Of a stretch of DNA of 21,875 bases, positions 7,219-15,684 are shown in pieces. Position 1 is the stretch's first letter. Each line of letters begins with the position of its first letter. The position numbers and the translations under genes are program-made. The stretch comes from Patescibacteria group bacterium UBA2772 (GTDB lineage Bacteria; Patescibacteriota; Minisyncoccia; Moranbacterales; DUUL01). The stretch spans positions 1-21,875 of the forward strand of contig DEIO01000002.1 in NCBI GenBank assembly GCA_002352545.1. The letters run 5' to 3'. The notes under the pieces were generated by a model that had not been told where the DNA came from, ran no database searches, and worked only from the letters and a program-made list of their open reading frames with translations.

Positions 7219-8298
7219 TTAAACTGCTTCTAGCAACATCCTAAATGAATTAACATCAGTTGCATACATTTCAGCATCTTCTAACGAAACCTGTCCTTCT
7301 TTAACTAGATTAGCTAAGGCTCTATTAATTCCGATCATTCCATCTTCTAGTGATGTCTCAATTGTGACACCAATTTGATGTGTTTGATTCTGACGAATCA
7401 AATTCTCAACAGCACGATTCTTAATCAGAACTTCAACAGCAGGAACTCTCCCACCACCTATTTTTCTCAACAATCTTTGAGAGACCACTCCAAGTAAAAC
7501 ATTCGCTAACTGAAAACGAATCTGATTCTGCTGATAAGCTGGGAAAACATCAATAATACGATCTACTGTTTGTACGGAATCATTTGTATGCAATGTTCCC
7601 ATAATCAAATGTCCTGTTTCAGCAGCTGTAATAGCAGTCGAAATTGTCTCGAGATCTCTCATTTCACCAACAAGCACAACATCTACATCTTCACGAAAAC
7701 AAGCAGTAAGTGCTTCATGGAAATTGTTAGCATCTTTCCCGATTTCTCTTTGTTCAATAAGACACTGATCTGAGTGATGTAAATACTCAATAGGATCCTC
7801 AATCGTTATTACATGTTCCTGCCTATTATGGTTAATATAATTTATAAGTGCTGCTAGAGTTGTCGATTTACCATGACCAGTAGGCCCTGTCAATAAAATC
7901 AAACCCTGAGTTCTTTTGATAAAATCATATACGACTTCTGGAATACCAAGTTCTTCAAGTGGTCTAATTTCTTTTGGAATATACCTAAGCGCAAGACTGA
8001 TATTCCCTTTCTGATGAAACATATTAGCTCTAAAACGATCTTGTGAATCAATTTCAATGGAAAAATCAATATGCATAGTTTTTTCAAAAATCTTCATCTG
8101 CTTTTCCGAAAGAAGTGACTCCGACAAAGAAATCATATCATCATGACTAATAATGGCTTCTTTACTAAGTCGATATAAAACACCATCAATTCTCATAATA
8201 GGATAATCTCCTACAGACAAGTGCAAATCCGAACCATTGTTCTGAACTACATTTGCAAGATGTTTCTTTAATTTTTGTGCTAACTGACTTTCCTTCAT
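7219..8298 (-). CDS. pilT: Type IV pilus retraction ATPase PilT
   Basis: The protein has 359 residues, as expected for PilT. It has an N-terminal PAS-like domain (SDLHLSVGDYPIMRIDG, 23-39) and a RecA-type motor. The motor shows Walker A GPTGHGKST (128-136), Asp box TIEDPIEY (165-172), Walker B VDVVLVGEMRD (185-195) and His box TGHLIMGTLHTN (208-219). The C-terminal AVENLIRQ (about 296-303) corresponds to the AIRNLIRE motif that PilT needs for retraction and that PilB lacks. PilT depolymerises the pilus, giving twitching motility, surface attachment or DNA uptake. It lies 34 bases downstream of the CheY-like gene and upstream of pilC. Confidence 0.96.
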   Translation of the reverse strand: MKESQLAQKLKKHLANVVQNNGSDLHLSVGDYPIMRIDGVLYRLSKEAIISHDDMISLSESLLSEKQMKIFEKTMHIDFSIEIDSQDRFRANMFHQKGNISLALRYIPKEIRPLEELGIPEVVYDFIKRTQGLILLTGPTGHGKSTTLAALINYINHNRQEHVITIEDPIEYLHHSDQCLIEQREIGKDANNFHEALTACFREDVDVVLVGEMRDLETISTAITAAETGHLIMGTLHTNDSVQTVDRIIDVFPAYQQNQIRFQLANVLLGVVSQRLLRKIGGGRVPAVEVLIKNRAVENLIRQNQTHQIGVTIETSLEDGMIGINRALANLVKEGQVSLEDAEMYATDVNSFRMLLEAV

Positions 8299-8332
8299 TA
8301 TGTTTCTGTTTAGATTTTTGCTTTATACCTTT

Positions 8333-8710
8333 TTAATTACAATGCTCAAGCACTTTATGAACAATTTCTTCTGGTGTGTAATTAGATTTAACTAAATAAT
8401 CACAAGCTCCCATTTCCATAGCATTATCAATATATTCCTTTTCTGTCGCATTGGTAAGCATCACAACTGGAATTCCTCTTGTTTCTTCCTTTTCTTTTAA
8501 TAATCTCAAAACATCCATTCCTCCTATTTTAGGCATGAATATATCCAGTAAAATTAAATCTGGAGATTCTTCCCTTGCTTTCTTAAGGGCATCTTCACCG
8601 TTACTAACCAAAATAGTCTCAAATCCTTCTTTGGAAAGCTTAGCTAAATAAACTTCAGAAATAAATCTATCGTCTTCAATTACTAGAATTTTCTTTTCTT
8701 GCTGACTCAT
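8333..8710 (-). CDS. Stand-alone CheY-like response regulator receiver in the pilus operon
   Basis: The protein has 125 residues, a complete receiver domain with no output domain. Visible residues: the acidic pocket E12-D13-D14, phospho-acceptor D56 in LILLDIFMPK, switch Thr86 in MLTNAT, and conserved Lys108 in DYLVKS. It therefore appears competent for phosphorylation. Its ATG is only three bases after the pilB stop, so it is probably translationally coupled to pilB, and it precedes pilT by 34 bases. CheY-like proteins such as PilG and PilH control pilus extension and retraction in other bacteria; here the placement between the two motor ATPases suggests direct control of motor switching. 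No histidine kinase is in the window, so the phospho-donor is unknown. Confidence 0.93.
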   Translation of the reverse strand: MSQQEKKILVIEDDRFISEVYLAKLSKEGFETILVSNGEDALKKAREESPDLILLDIFMPKIGGMDVLRLLKEKEETRGIPVVMLTNATEKEYIDNAMEMGACDYLVKSNYTPEEIVHKVLEHCN

Positions 8711-8713
8711 TTT

Positions 8714-10444
8714 TTATTTTTTTAGATTAATCCCAGCCCCTTCATCTTTGTAGACTACGTTATTTATATCGACAATTTCATCTTTTTCAATAACAATTTC
8801 CTCCCCAGTAGTATCGCTCTCGAGCTCCTCGTTATCAGTATTCTCATCTGTTACTCTCTGAACTTCCTCTATTGTGGTATAACCCTTTAATACTTTAAGT
8901 ATACCATCTTGCTTCATAGTTGTGTATCCATCACGCTTAGCTTCCTTTTCAATGACAGGCTCTAGCGCGCCATCTCCGATAAGCCTTCCTATTTCATCAG
9001 TGACCTGAACCATTTCATATACGCCGACTCTACCTTTAACCCCTTTGTTTTGACATTCACTACAACCTTCTCCTTCATATACTTTAATGGATTCCTCTAT
9101 GCTCTCCACATTATCTATCCCAGCTCTTTTCAATGCCTGCTCAGGCAATCTTCTTAATTCCTGTACCATAACATTCTTAGCTGCTGCAGGAATATCTTTG
9201 AGCTCTTTTTTACATTTAGGACAAATTCGCCGAACCAGTCTCTGTCCAACCAAAAGCTTCAAGGAAGAAGCTAATAAAAATGGTTGAATTCCCATATCAA
9301 TCAAACGAGAAATTGCACCAATAGCAGAATTAGTATGTAGCGTGGAAAGAACTAAATGTCCTGTAAGAGCAGCATGAATTGCAAGCTCCGCAGTTTCTTC
9401 ATCTCTAATTTCTCCTACCATAATAACATCTGGATCCTGACGCAAAATACTTCGAAGTCCAGAAGAAAATGTATAATCAATTTGAGGTTTAACCTGACTT
9501 TGATTCACACCTTCCAAGACATATTCAACAGGGTCTTCCAATGTAACAATATTTATCCCTTCTTTATTTAAAATATTCAAAATTGAATACAAAGTCGTTG
9601 ACTTTCCACTTCCAGTAGGTCCTGTCACCAGAATAATTCCATGAGGCTCTTCAATGGTTTTTCTAATAAGTTCATCGTCGCGACCCTCAACTCCAAGTTT
9701 ATCAAGACCTATAATACCTGATCTTGTATCCAAAATACGCATCACAACTTTCTCACCATAGGAAACTGGAAAAGTAGAAACACGAAAATCAATTGTTTGA
9801 CCTAAATCTTTAATTCTAAATCTTCCATCCTGAGGCTTTCTCTTTTCATCTATTTTCAAATTAGACAAAATTTTGATCCTTGAAACAATAGCTGGACCAA
9901 TTTTCTGAGGCAAAGATATACTGTTATATAAGATACCATCAACTCTATATCTAACTCTCACATAGTCCTCCATTGGCTCAATGTGAATATCGGAAGCACG
10001 ACCGTCTATAGCATTTTTGACAATAACCTCAACCATTTTCGCTACTGGGGCATCTTTCAGAATATTAACAGCTCCATGAGCCTTCTTCTTATCTAATTTA
10101 GCTTTTTCAGTTTCATCAACCTGAGAAGATTCCTCAAAAGCAGATAGAAACTTGTTAATTTCCACCGAAGAATGCTTTATTTTAGCAAATAAAACATTAA
10201 AATCTCCATCAGATATCGGAAAAATATCTATTCTTTTTTTGTTTTTTTGTACAAAAAATCTTAAAGCATTTTGAGTATTAACATCGGTTCTATCTACAAC
10301 CGCCACTTTGATACTATCAAAGGTCTCCTCAAAAGGTAAGAATTTATATTTTTTAACAGAATCAATAGGAAGAAGTTTAGTTAAACTCTTGTCGATCTTA
10401 ATATCCTTCCAGTTAACTTTGTCTTTAGAACTATTTTGAACCAT
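8714..10444 (-). CDS. pilB: Type IV pilus assembly ATPase PilB
   Basis: The protein has 576 residues. The N-terminal part (about 15-100) looks like the MshEN/GspE-N domain, followed by the linker domain and the RecA motor. The motor shows Asp-box SDIHIEP (151-157), Walker A GPTGSGKST (275-283), TLEDPVEY (301-308), Walker B DVIMVGEIRDEE (339-350) and His box TGHLVLSTLHTN (361-372). The zinc site of PilB/GspE is present as C408-x2-C411 and C461-x2-C464. It powers pilin polymerisation at the inner face of the membrane. About 45 residues after the motor are acidic (ENTDNEELESDTTGEEIVIE), an unusual tail. Four TTTTA repeats directly abut the start codon. Confidence 0.96.
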   Translation of the reverse strand: MVQNSSKDKVNWKDIKIDKSLTKLLPIDSVKKYKFLPFEETFDSIKVAVVDRTDVNTQNALRFFVQKNKKRIDIFPISDGDFNVLFAKIKHSSVEINKFLSAFEESSQVDETEKAKLDKKKAHGAVNILKDAPVAKMVEVIVKNAIDGRASDIHIEPMEDYVRVRYRVDGILYNSISLPQKIGPAIVSRIKILSNLKIDEKRKPQDGRFRIKDLGQTIDFRVSTFPVSYGEKVVMRILDTRSGIIGLDKLGVEGRDDELIRKTIEEPHGIILVTGPTGSGKSTTLYSILNILNKEGINIVTLEDPVEYVLEGVNQSQVKPQIDYTFSSGLRSILRQDPDVIMVGEIRDEETAELAIHAALTGHLVLSTLHTNSAIGAISRLIDMGIQPFLLASSLKLLVGQRLVRRICPKCKKELKDIPAAAKNVMVQELRRLPEQALKRAGIDNVESIEESIKVYEGEGCSECQNKGVKGRVGVYEMVQVTDEIGRLIGDGALEPVIEKEAKRDGYTTMKQDGILKVLKGYTTIEEVQRVTDENTDNEELESDTTGEEIVIEKDEIVDINNVVYKDEGAGINLKK

Positions 10445-10464
10445 TTTTATTTTATTTTATTTTA
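10445..10464. repeat. Four perfect TTTTA pentamers abutting the pilB start codon
   Basis: TTTTA occurs four times in a row immediately upstream of the pilB ATG (AAAAT-type units in the mRNA). The tract fills the place where a ribosome site would lie. Pentamer tracts can slip during replication, and a unit gained or lost would alter the 5' leader but not the frame. It may equally be simple A-rich leader sequence. Confidence 0.6.
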
Positions 10465-10485
10465 TTCATTCTTACACTTTCCAAT

Positions 10486-11271
10486 CTATTCCTTAGAAAA
10501 TATATCCACTTTTCCAGCACTACCAGCACCAATTGGTCTAAACACCTCTCTTGTTACTTTATCTTGGTAGTTTTCAATAATCCCTGTTTTAAATTGGCCA
10601 TTCAAAAGACTCTTGATTACTGGATCACTAGCTCTTATCAAACTTGCGATTTGTAATTTATCGTTTTTAACTTTTTTATAAAACTTGAAAGTAACCTCTC
10701 CTTTCACTGTTGCATTTATAACAGTTTGAACTTCTTCAGATTCAACAACTGGAGCTTCTGTAGTTCCATCTTGTCCAATAATCATAAGCTCCCTAGGAGT
10801 TGTCAATCTATTATGAGAATCAACTTCTTTTATAAATTCAGCTATATCAATATATGCCCCCATAACAGTAATTTTCGCTTCAACACTTTGCAGTACTGGT
10901 TTTGTTATTATTGGTACAACACCTGGTGTACCAGTTCTAGTCAATTTTGCATTTTTAACTTTAGTTGAAACAATAAAGACACCACTTCTTTCAGCACTTT
11001 TATGGATCTCTGCTAAAAAATTATCATCATTCTCAAGATCTGGAATGGCATTTTGAACCAAGCTCTCTTGATCAGGATTCAAGTTTTCCAACTTTTTTGT
11101 AGCATTTTTGATTAGATTGAACCCACTCTTTAAATCATCCAACTCATTCGTTAGCTGACTAAGTTCCTCTTGCTTTGCGCTGTAGATATCCCATTCTGGC
11201 TTTGTGAAAAAAATTGTAACCATAAATGCTACAAACAAAGCAATCGGGAAAAAAAGGATTTTTAATTTCAT
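10486..11271 (-). CDS. pilO: Type IV pilus alignment protein PilO-like
   Basis: The protein has 261 residues. It has a short cytoplasmic tip, one membrane segment (about 5-23), a coiled-coil region with EELSQLTNELDDLKSG (about 35-50), and an extracytoplasmic alpha/beta domain. This is the PilO layout. Sequence identity within PilO is low, so the name rests on architecture and on its place between pilN and pilB. It is longer than many PilO proteins (about 200 residues), with a C-terminal extension. PilO pairs with PilN in the membrane and links the cytoplasmic PilM ring to the platform. No pilP or pilQ follows. Confidence 0.82.
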   Translation of the reverse strand: MKLKILFFPIALFVAFMVTIFFTKPEWDIYSAKQEELSQLTNELDDLKSGFNLIKNATKKLENLNPDQESLVQNAIPDLENDDNFLAEIHKSAERSGVFIVSTKVKNAKLTRTGTPGVVPIITKPVLQSVEAKITVMGAYIDIAEFIKEVDSHNRLTTPRELMIIGQDGTTEAPVVESEEVQTVINATVKGEVTFKFYKKVKNDKLQIASLIRASDPVIKSLLNGQFKTGIIENYQDKVTREVFRPIGAGSAGKVDIFSKE

Positions 11272-11309
11272 TTTGTTTTGTTATTGCTTATTTTAAAAGA
11301 ATCTCGATT

Positions 11310-11852
11310 TTATTTAATTTCTTTAAAGAAAAAAACTATTTGACCTTCTATACCTGAACCTTCTTTGTTAACTTTACTAGAACTTAAATATACATCATCA
11401 ACTTCATTAATAAGCGTAAATGCCTCAATTTGCTTTGCCAATTCGTTGTGATTATCAACTATTACAGTTGCTTCAATTTGAGTCTTTCCAACCAATGTTT
11501 CAAACTCTACCTTTCTAAAAACAGTAGGTGCAAGAGTATGATTCTCAATCTTACCTAGGATTGAACTTTGCATATCCTTATTACTCATGAGACCTTCAAT
11601 TTCAATGAGACGATCCTGAAAATCATAAAGTTTTTTAACATTATCATTATTCATTTGATTCTCAATTTGAGCAATCTCAGCTCTCGTGTCTTCACTTATT
11701 GATTCAGTCTGAATTGACAGATAACGAACCATTCCAAAAGCAGCCAGTCCAATTGCTAAGGATAAAATACCTAAAAGCAAAGATTTGTTACTCCCTTGAC
11801 TATTAGGTCTTCTGCTCGACATCTCATTTGACTTGAGGTTTATTTTTGCCAT
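11310..11852 (-). CDS. pilN: Type IV pilus assembly protein PilN-like
   Basis: The protein has 180 residues, the usual PilN size. The N-terminus MAKINLKSN resembles the conserved INL segment that PilN inserts into PilM. A membrane helix follows (about 24-46), then a helical coiled-coil stretch (TESISEDTRAEIAQIENQMN, about 49-68) and a ferredoxin-like domain. It begins 41 bases after pilM and precedes the PilO-like gene by 38 bases, the standard pilMNO order. It would form the membrane link between cytoplasmic PilM and extracytoplasmic PilO. Confidence 0.85.
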   Translation of the reverse strand: MAKINLKSNEMSSRRPNSQGSNKSLLLGILSLAIGLAAFGMVRYLSIQTESISEDTRAEIAQIENQMNNDNVKKLYDFQDRLIEIEGLMSNKDMQSSILGKIENHTLAPTVFRKVEFETLVGKTQIEATVIVDNHNELAKQIEAFTLINEVDDVYLSSSKVNKEGSGIEGQIVFFFKEIK

Positions 11853-11893
11853 TTTTTTATTTTTATTTAGTTCTTATTTCTAACAACTACTTT

Positions 11894-13042
11894 TTATCTT
11901 TTTTTATTTTTTCTATCTTCAAAAGCATTTAAAGCAAGTCCAACTGCTATTACCAATTCCGATCCATGCTCATTTATTACAGGTTGAATGCTCTCTGGAT
12001 AGTTAATCATTGCAAATGGATCCCCAATTCTGGTTTCAAGTCCAATTTCTTTTTCTATATATTCAACCATTCCCACCAGCTTAGATCCTCCGCCTGTCAA
12101 AACTATTTCACTAATCTCGATACCTTCATATGTCTTTCCAATAGCTCTGTTTGTTTTTTTAACCTCCTCAATAACAGTGTCCATTACTTGACTAACCATA
12201 TCGGTTCCTCCCTTGCTCTTACCAGCATTCATGCCTTCTTTGTGTTTGATTTGCTCAGCTCTCTGAGAATCAACACCTAAGCTTCTAGCAATTGTTTTAG
12301 TGATTCTATCACCAGCAATATCGATAGTTCTATTAAGCAACACATTGCCGTTTGAAACAGCTACAATATTACAAACCTTGTGTCCAATATCTAAAATTAG
12401 GTGAGGTTTTCTATTTGATTCCACGAGCGCTCTTGCCAAAGAAAAAGCATCAATCTCCAAAGACTCTATCTTCAAACCAGCTGCAGAAAAAACAGCTTCA
12501 TATTGAGAGCTTATTTCACGCATAATCGCAACTAAGAGAATATGAATTTTTCCATCTCTACTGACTCCTGGAATCACATTTTCATCGTCTTCTTCACCAC
12601 CTTCATCAATTAATTGCCAACCATAAACCACATCAGATAATTGAACTGGGATATATTTAGGAGCTTCATTTTGAATGATCTCATCAATATCCTTTTTCGC
12701 AGTCCTTGGAATTTCTATTGCTGTAATCAAAGAAGAAAAGCTAGGAACCGCAGCATACACTGAGCTCTTAGAAACTTCAGCTTCTTCAATTGTCTTTTCA
12801 ATAAGTTCACTTGCGATTTCACCAATAACACCAGAAGTTCCTGGTTTTATTATATCATCTTTACTTTTAGCGATAGCATAATTTTTCAAACGAATAGCGT
12901 CTCCAACTCTCTCTAGTACAACTACTTTTATACCAGCGCTTCCCACATCAACACCAACAGAGACATTGCTATTACTGCCAAATAAGCCACCCAATACACT
13001 ATCTTTCAAACCCTGAAAAATAGAACTTTGGCCGTTACTCAT
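11894..13042 (-). CDS. pilM: Type IV pilus actin-like ATPase PilM
   Basis: The protein has 382 residues. It has the actin/FtsA fold signature motifs: phosphate 1 VGVDVGSAGIKVVVLE (29-44), phosphate 2 LILDIGHKVCNIV (215-227), and the adenosine motif IVLTGGGSKLVGM (313-325). NEAPKYIPVQLSDVVYGWQ (125-143) is the typical PilM subdomain 1C region. PilM is cytoplasmic and binds the N-terminus of PilN, forming a ring around the motors. It is the first gene of the pilus locus and is divergent from the clp gene, with a 167-base promoter region between them. An N-terminal extension of about 25 residues precedes the fold. Confidence 0.95.
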   Translation of the reverse strand: MSNGQSSIFQGLKDSVLGGLFGSNSNVSVGVDVGSAGIKVVVLERVGDAIRLKNYAIAKSKDDIIKPGTSGVIGEIASELIEKTIEEAEVSKSSVYAAVPSFSSLITAIEIPRTAKKDIDEIIQNEAPKYIPVQLSDVVYGWQLIDEGGEEDDENVIPGVSRDGKIHILLVAIMREISSQYEAVFSAAGLKIESLEIDAFSLARALVESNRKPHLILDIGHKVCNIVAVSNGNVLLNRTIDIAGDRITKTIARSLGVDSQRAEQIKHKEGMNAGKSKGGTDMVSQVMDTVIEEVKKTNRAIGKTYEGIEISEIVLTGGGSKLVGMVEYIEKEIGLETRIGDPFAMINYPESIQPVINEHGSELVIAVGLALNAFEDRKNKKR

Positions 13043-13101
13043 CTTGTAATATTATCTTTTTATTTTTTATTTCAATAAAGTGTTCAAAACTCGCAAAATT
13101 T

Positions 13102-13107
13102 ATCATA
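13102..13107 (-). promoter_or_regulatory. Possible -10 box of the pilMNOB operon
   Basis: TATGAT on the minus strand about 60 bases before the pilM start is the best -10 candidate in the divergent region. The nearest -35-like TTGTTA (13129-13134) is 21 bases away, which is too far for a standard promoter, so this call is weak. Confidence 0.3.
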
Positions 13108-13147
13108 CAAAATTTGCACCCACATACGTAACAAGAGTTTTTTAATA

Positions 13148-13176
13148 TTTACTTTGAAATATTAAAATGCTATAAT
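13148..13176 (+). promoter_or_regulatory. Extended -10 promoter of the clp-comF operon
   Basis: TTTACT (13148-13153), a 17-base spacer, and TATAAT (13171-13176) preceded by TGC form a good extended -10 promoter. The expected transcript start is about 25-30 bases before the ATG at 13210, leaving a short leader without a Shine-Dalgarno site. Confidence 0.65.
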
Positions 13177-13209
13177 ATCTTGTAAACGTAAAGTTAATTT
13201 AATTATACC

Positions 13210-15684
13210 ATGGTTCAAATAATGCGCAAGCGATTCACAAAAAACACATCTCTAGCAATTAAGACGCTAAAGTCTTTAAATAAAACAAAAGACATAACTT
13301 CAATTGACGCTAAATTATTCATATATGCCCTTTTAAAACAAAAAGGAAGTTTCGGGAAAACGATTCTAGAGTCAACATTACCCAAAAAACTTCTAAGTAA
13401 TTATCGGAACAAAAAAAAGCTTTCATTCTCATTGGAAAAAAATTCTCTATCAGCACAAGATCTTCTTGGAAAAGCAACGAAAGCTGCCTTCCTAACAAAG
13501 AGCTCTTTTGTTGGAACTGAGCATCTTGCAAATGAACTTTTGGACATTCCTGAGATATCCAAGCACATAATTCCTCAAAAAGTAAAAATATCAGCTAAAA
13601 AGGAGAACAAGGAAGCACCAAATAGTTCATTTGAAAAAGAATCCTCACAAGAAGATTTTTTGGGCGAATTAAATTCAATAATTGAAAACTTTTTTCATCC
13701 AAGCAATCCCCAGATAAAAAAGAAACAACCTTCTAGTAGCAATTTTTGCACAGATCTAACCGCAAAGTCACAAGAAGACCATATCCTTATAGGAAGAGGA
13801 TATGAATTAGAAAGAATTTCCCATATCCTAGGACGCAAAATGAAGAACAATCCAGTTTTAATTGGAGATCCTGGTGTTGGAAAAACTGCTATTATTGAAG
13901 GTTTGGCAAAGAAAATTCAAAATGAAGATTCTGAGTATTACCTTTGTGGTAAAAAAATCCTAAGTCTCGATCTTGGACTTTTAATTGCAGGCACAACCTT
14001 TCGTGGTGAATTCGAAGCAAGATTGAAAAATATCATAAATCAAATCAAAAAAAATCCTAATATAATCCTATTTATTGATGAAATTCACAATCTTATAGGA
14101 GCTGGAAACGCAACTGGTGGAATGGATGCGGCCAATCTCTTAAAACCGATTCTTTCAAGAGGAGAAATTCAACTAATTGGTGCAACGACTATCGAAGAAT
14201 ATAGAAAATACATTGAGAAAGACGCAGCGCTCGAAAGAAGACTACAACCAATCATAGTAGAAGAACCATCCACAGCTGAAACCAAAAAAATTCTAGATGG
14301 GATCAAAAAGTCATACGAGAAATTTCATAATGTGCAAATTTCTGATAACGCAAACACAGCAGCAGCTACTTTAGCAAAAAGATATATCACAGACAGAAAT
14401 TTGCCAGATAGTGCCATTGATCTTATTGATGAAACTGCGGCACGATTGCGCTCTGGAGCTTCAGACAATTTGATCTATCGAAAAATAAAAAAGATTGAAG
14501 AAGAGATTGATCGAATCAAATTAGAAAAAGAAGCTTTGGTTATAGGTGATCGTTACGAAGATGCGATCAAAATGAGGTCCAAAGAAAATACAACAAAAAA
14601 ACTCTTGAAAAAACTTCAGCAAGATCAAAAGAAACGAGAATCTAAAAAACAAATTAGAGTTTCTGCAAAAGAAATTCAAAAAACATTAGCCAAAATTGCC
14701 AGAATCCCAGATGAAGCACTTTCTCAAGACAACAACCTTTTAGCAAAAAGAGTTGATAGTCGTCTAAAAGAAGGCCTTATTGGCCAAACTGAAGTCAAAA
14801 AACATATCTCCAACACTATCTTACGTGGAGTGAGTGGAATCTCAAATCCAAATCGTCCACTTGGATCATTCCTATTTATTGGTCCTTCTGGTGTTGGAAA
14901 AACACATTGTGCAAAACTATTAGCAAGTGCGATTTCACCACAAACAAAAAAAGATGCTCTTATTCAAATCAACATGAGTGAATTCATGGAGAAACACACA
15001 ATTTCGAGATTGTTGGGTGCACCAGCTGGCTATGTTGGATATGAAGAAAGCGGAGAATTTGCTGACAAGGTTCGGCGAAATCCATATAGTGTGATTTTGT
15101 TTGATGAAATCGAAAAAGCTGACCCATCTATTTTGAATATTCTTTTGCAAATCCTTGAAGAAGGAGAAGTTTCAGATTCCAAAGGACGAGGTATCAACTT
15201 TCGTAACACAGTTGTTATTCTGACTTCAAATATTGGAATGGATAAATTAAATAAAGCTTCTGAGCTTGGTTTTTCAAAAACCAAAAAAGAAAGAAAGCCT
15301 CTCTACGAAGAAATTACAAACTCCATTGTAGGAGAAATTGAAGAGACACTGACACCGGAAATGATAAATAGATTAGACCATATCTTGCCATTCAGAACAT
15401 TGACCAAGGGAAATCTAGACTTGATTGTCAAAAAAGAGCTCACTTCCCTAGTGAAAAGATTGGCAAGGCGATCTATTGAGCTTCAAATTGATAAATCAAT
15501 TGTTGCTCTAATCAGCAAAAAAAGTAACGATACTGGTCTTGGAGCACGTCAAATCAGAAAACACATCCAAGACTTAATTGAACCAATTATAGCTAAAAAA
15601 TTAGTTTCTACTAAAAATATTGCTAAAATTTCACTACAAAGTGTAGATGGGAAAATCAAAGCAGAAGTTATCAAAAATAAATAA
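13210..15684 (+). CDS. clpC: ClpC-type AAA+ unfoldase (Clp ATPase subunit)
   Basis: The protein has 824 residues. It has a divergent Clp N-domain (about 1-125) and a Ser/Lys-rich linker. D1 shows Walker A GDPGVGKT (219-226), Walker B ILFIDE (286-291) and the arginine-finger ERRLQP (342-347). A short middle region with a UVR-like helix pair follows (about 428-470, with RYEDAIKMR). D2 shows Walker A GPSGVGKT (558-565) and Walker B VILFDE (628-633). The short middle domain separates it from ClpB, and an LGF tripeptide (686-688) sits where ClpC carries its ClpP-binding loop. So it probably feeds substrates to ClpP, which is not in this window. The start is the first ATG; another at 13222 is four codons in. 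comF overlaps its 3' end by 38 bases. Confidence 0.9.
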   Translation: MVQIMRKRFTKNTSLAIKTLKSLNKTKDITSIDAKLFIYALLKQKGSFGKTILESTLPKKLLSNYRNKKKLSFSLEKNSLSAQDLLGKATKAAFLTKSSFVGTEHLANELLDIPEISKHIIPQKVKISAKKENKEAPNSSFEKESSQEDFLGELNSIIENFFHPSNPQIKKKQPSSSNFCTDLTAKSQEDHILIGRGYELERISHILGRKMKNNPVLIGDPGVGKTAIIEGLAKKIQNEDSEYYLCGKKILSLDLGLLIAGTTFRGEFEARLKNIINQIKKNPNIILFIDEIHNLIGAGNATGGMDAANLLKPILSRGEIQLIGATTIEEYRKYIEKDAALERRLQPIIVEEPSTAETKKILDGIKKSYEKFHNVQISDNANTAAATLAKRYITDRNLPDSAIDLIDETAARLRSGASDNLIYRKIKKIEEEIDRIKLEKEALVIGDRYEDAIKMRSKENTTKKLLKKLQQDQKKRESKKQIRVSAKEIQKTLAKIARIPDEALSQDNNLLAKRVDSRLKEGLIGQTEVKKHISNTILRGVSGISNPNRPLGSFLFIGPSGVGKTHCAKLLASAISPQTKKDALIQINMSEFMEKHTISRLLGAPAGYVGYEESGEFADKVRRNPYSVILFDEIEKADPSILNILLQILEEGEVSDSKGRGINFRNTVVILTSNIGMDKLNKASELGFSKTKKERKPLYEEITNSIVGEIEETLTPEMINRLDHILPFRTLTKGNLDLIVKKELTSLVKRLARRSIELQIDKSIVALISKKSNDTGLGARQIRKHIQDLIEPIIAKKLVSTKNIAKISLQSVDGKIKAEVIKNK

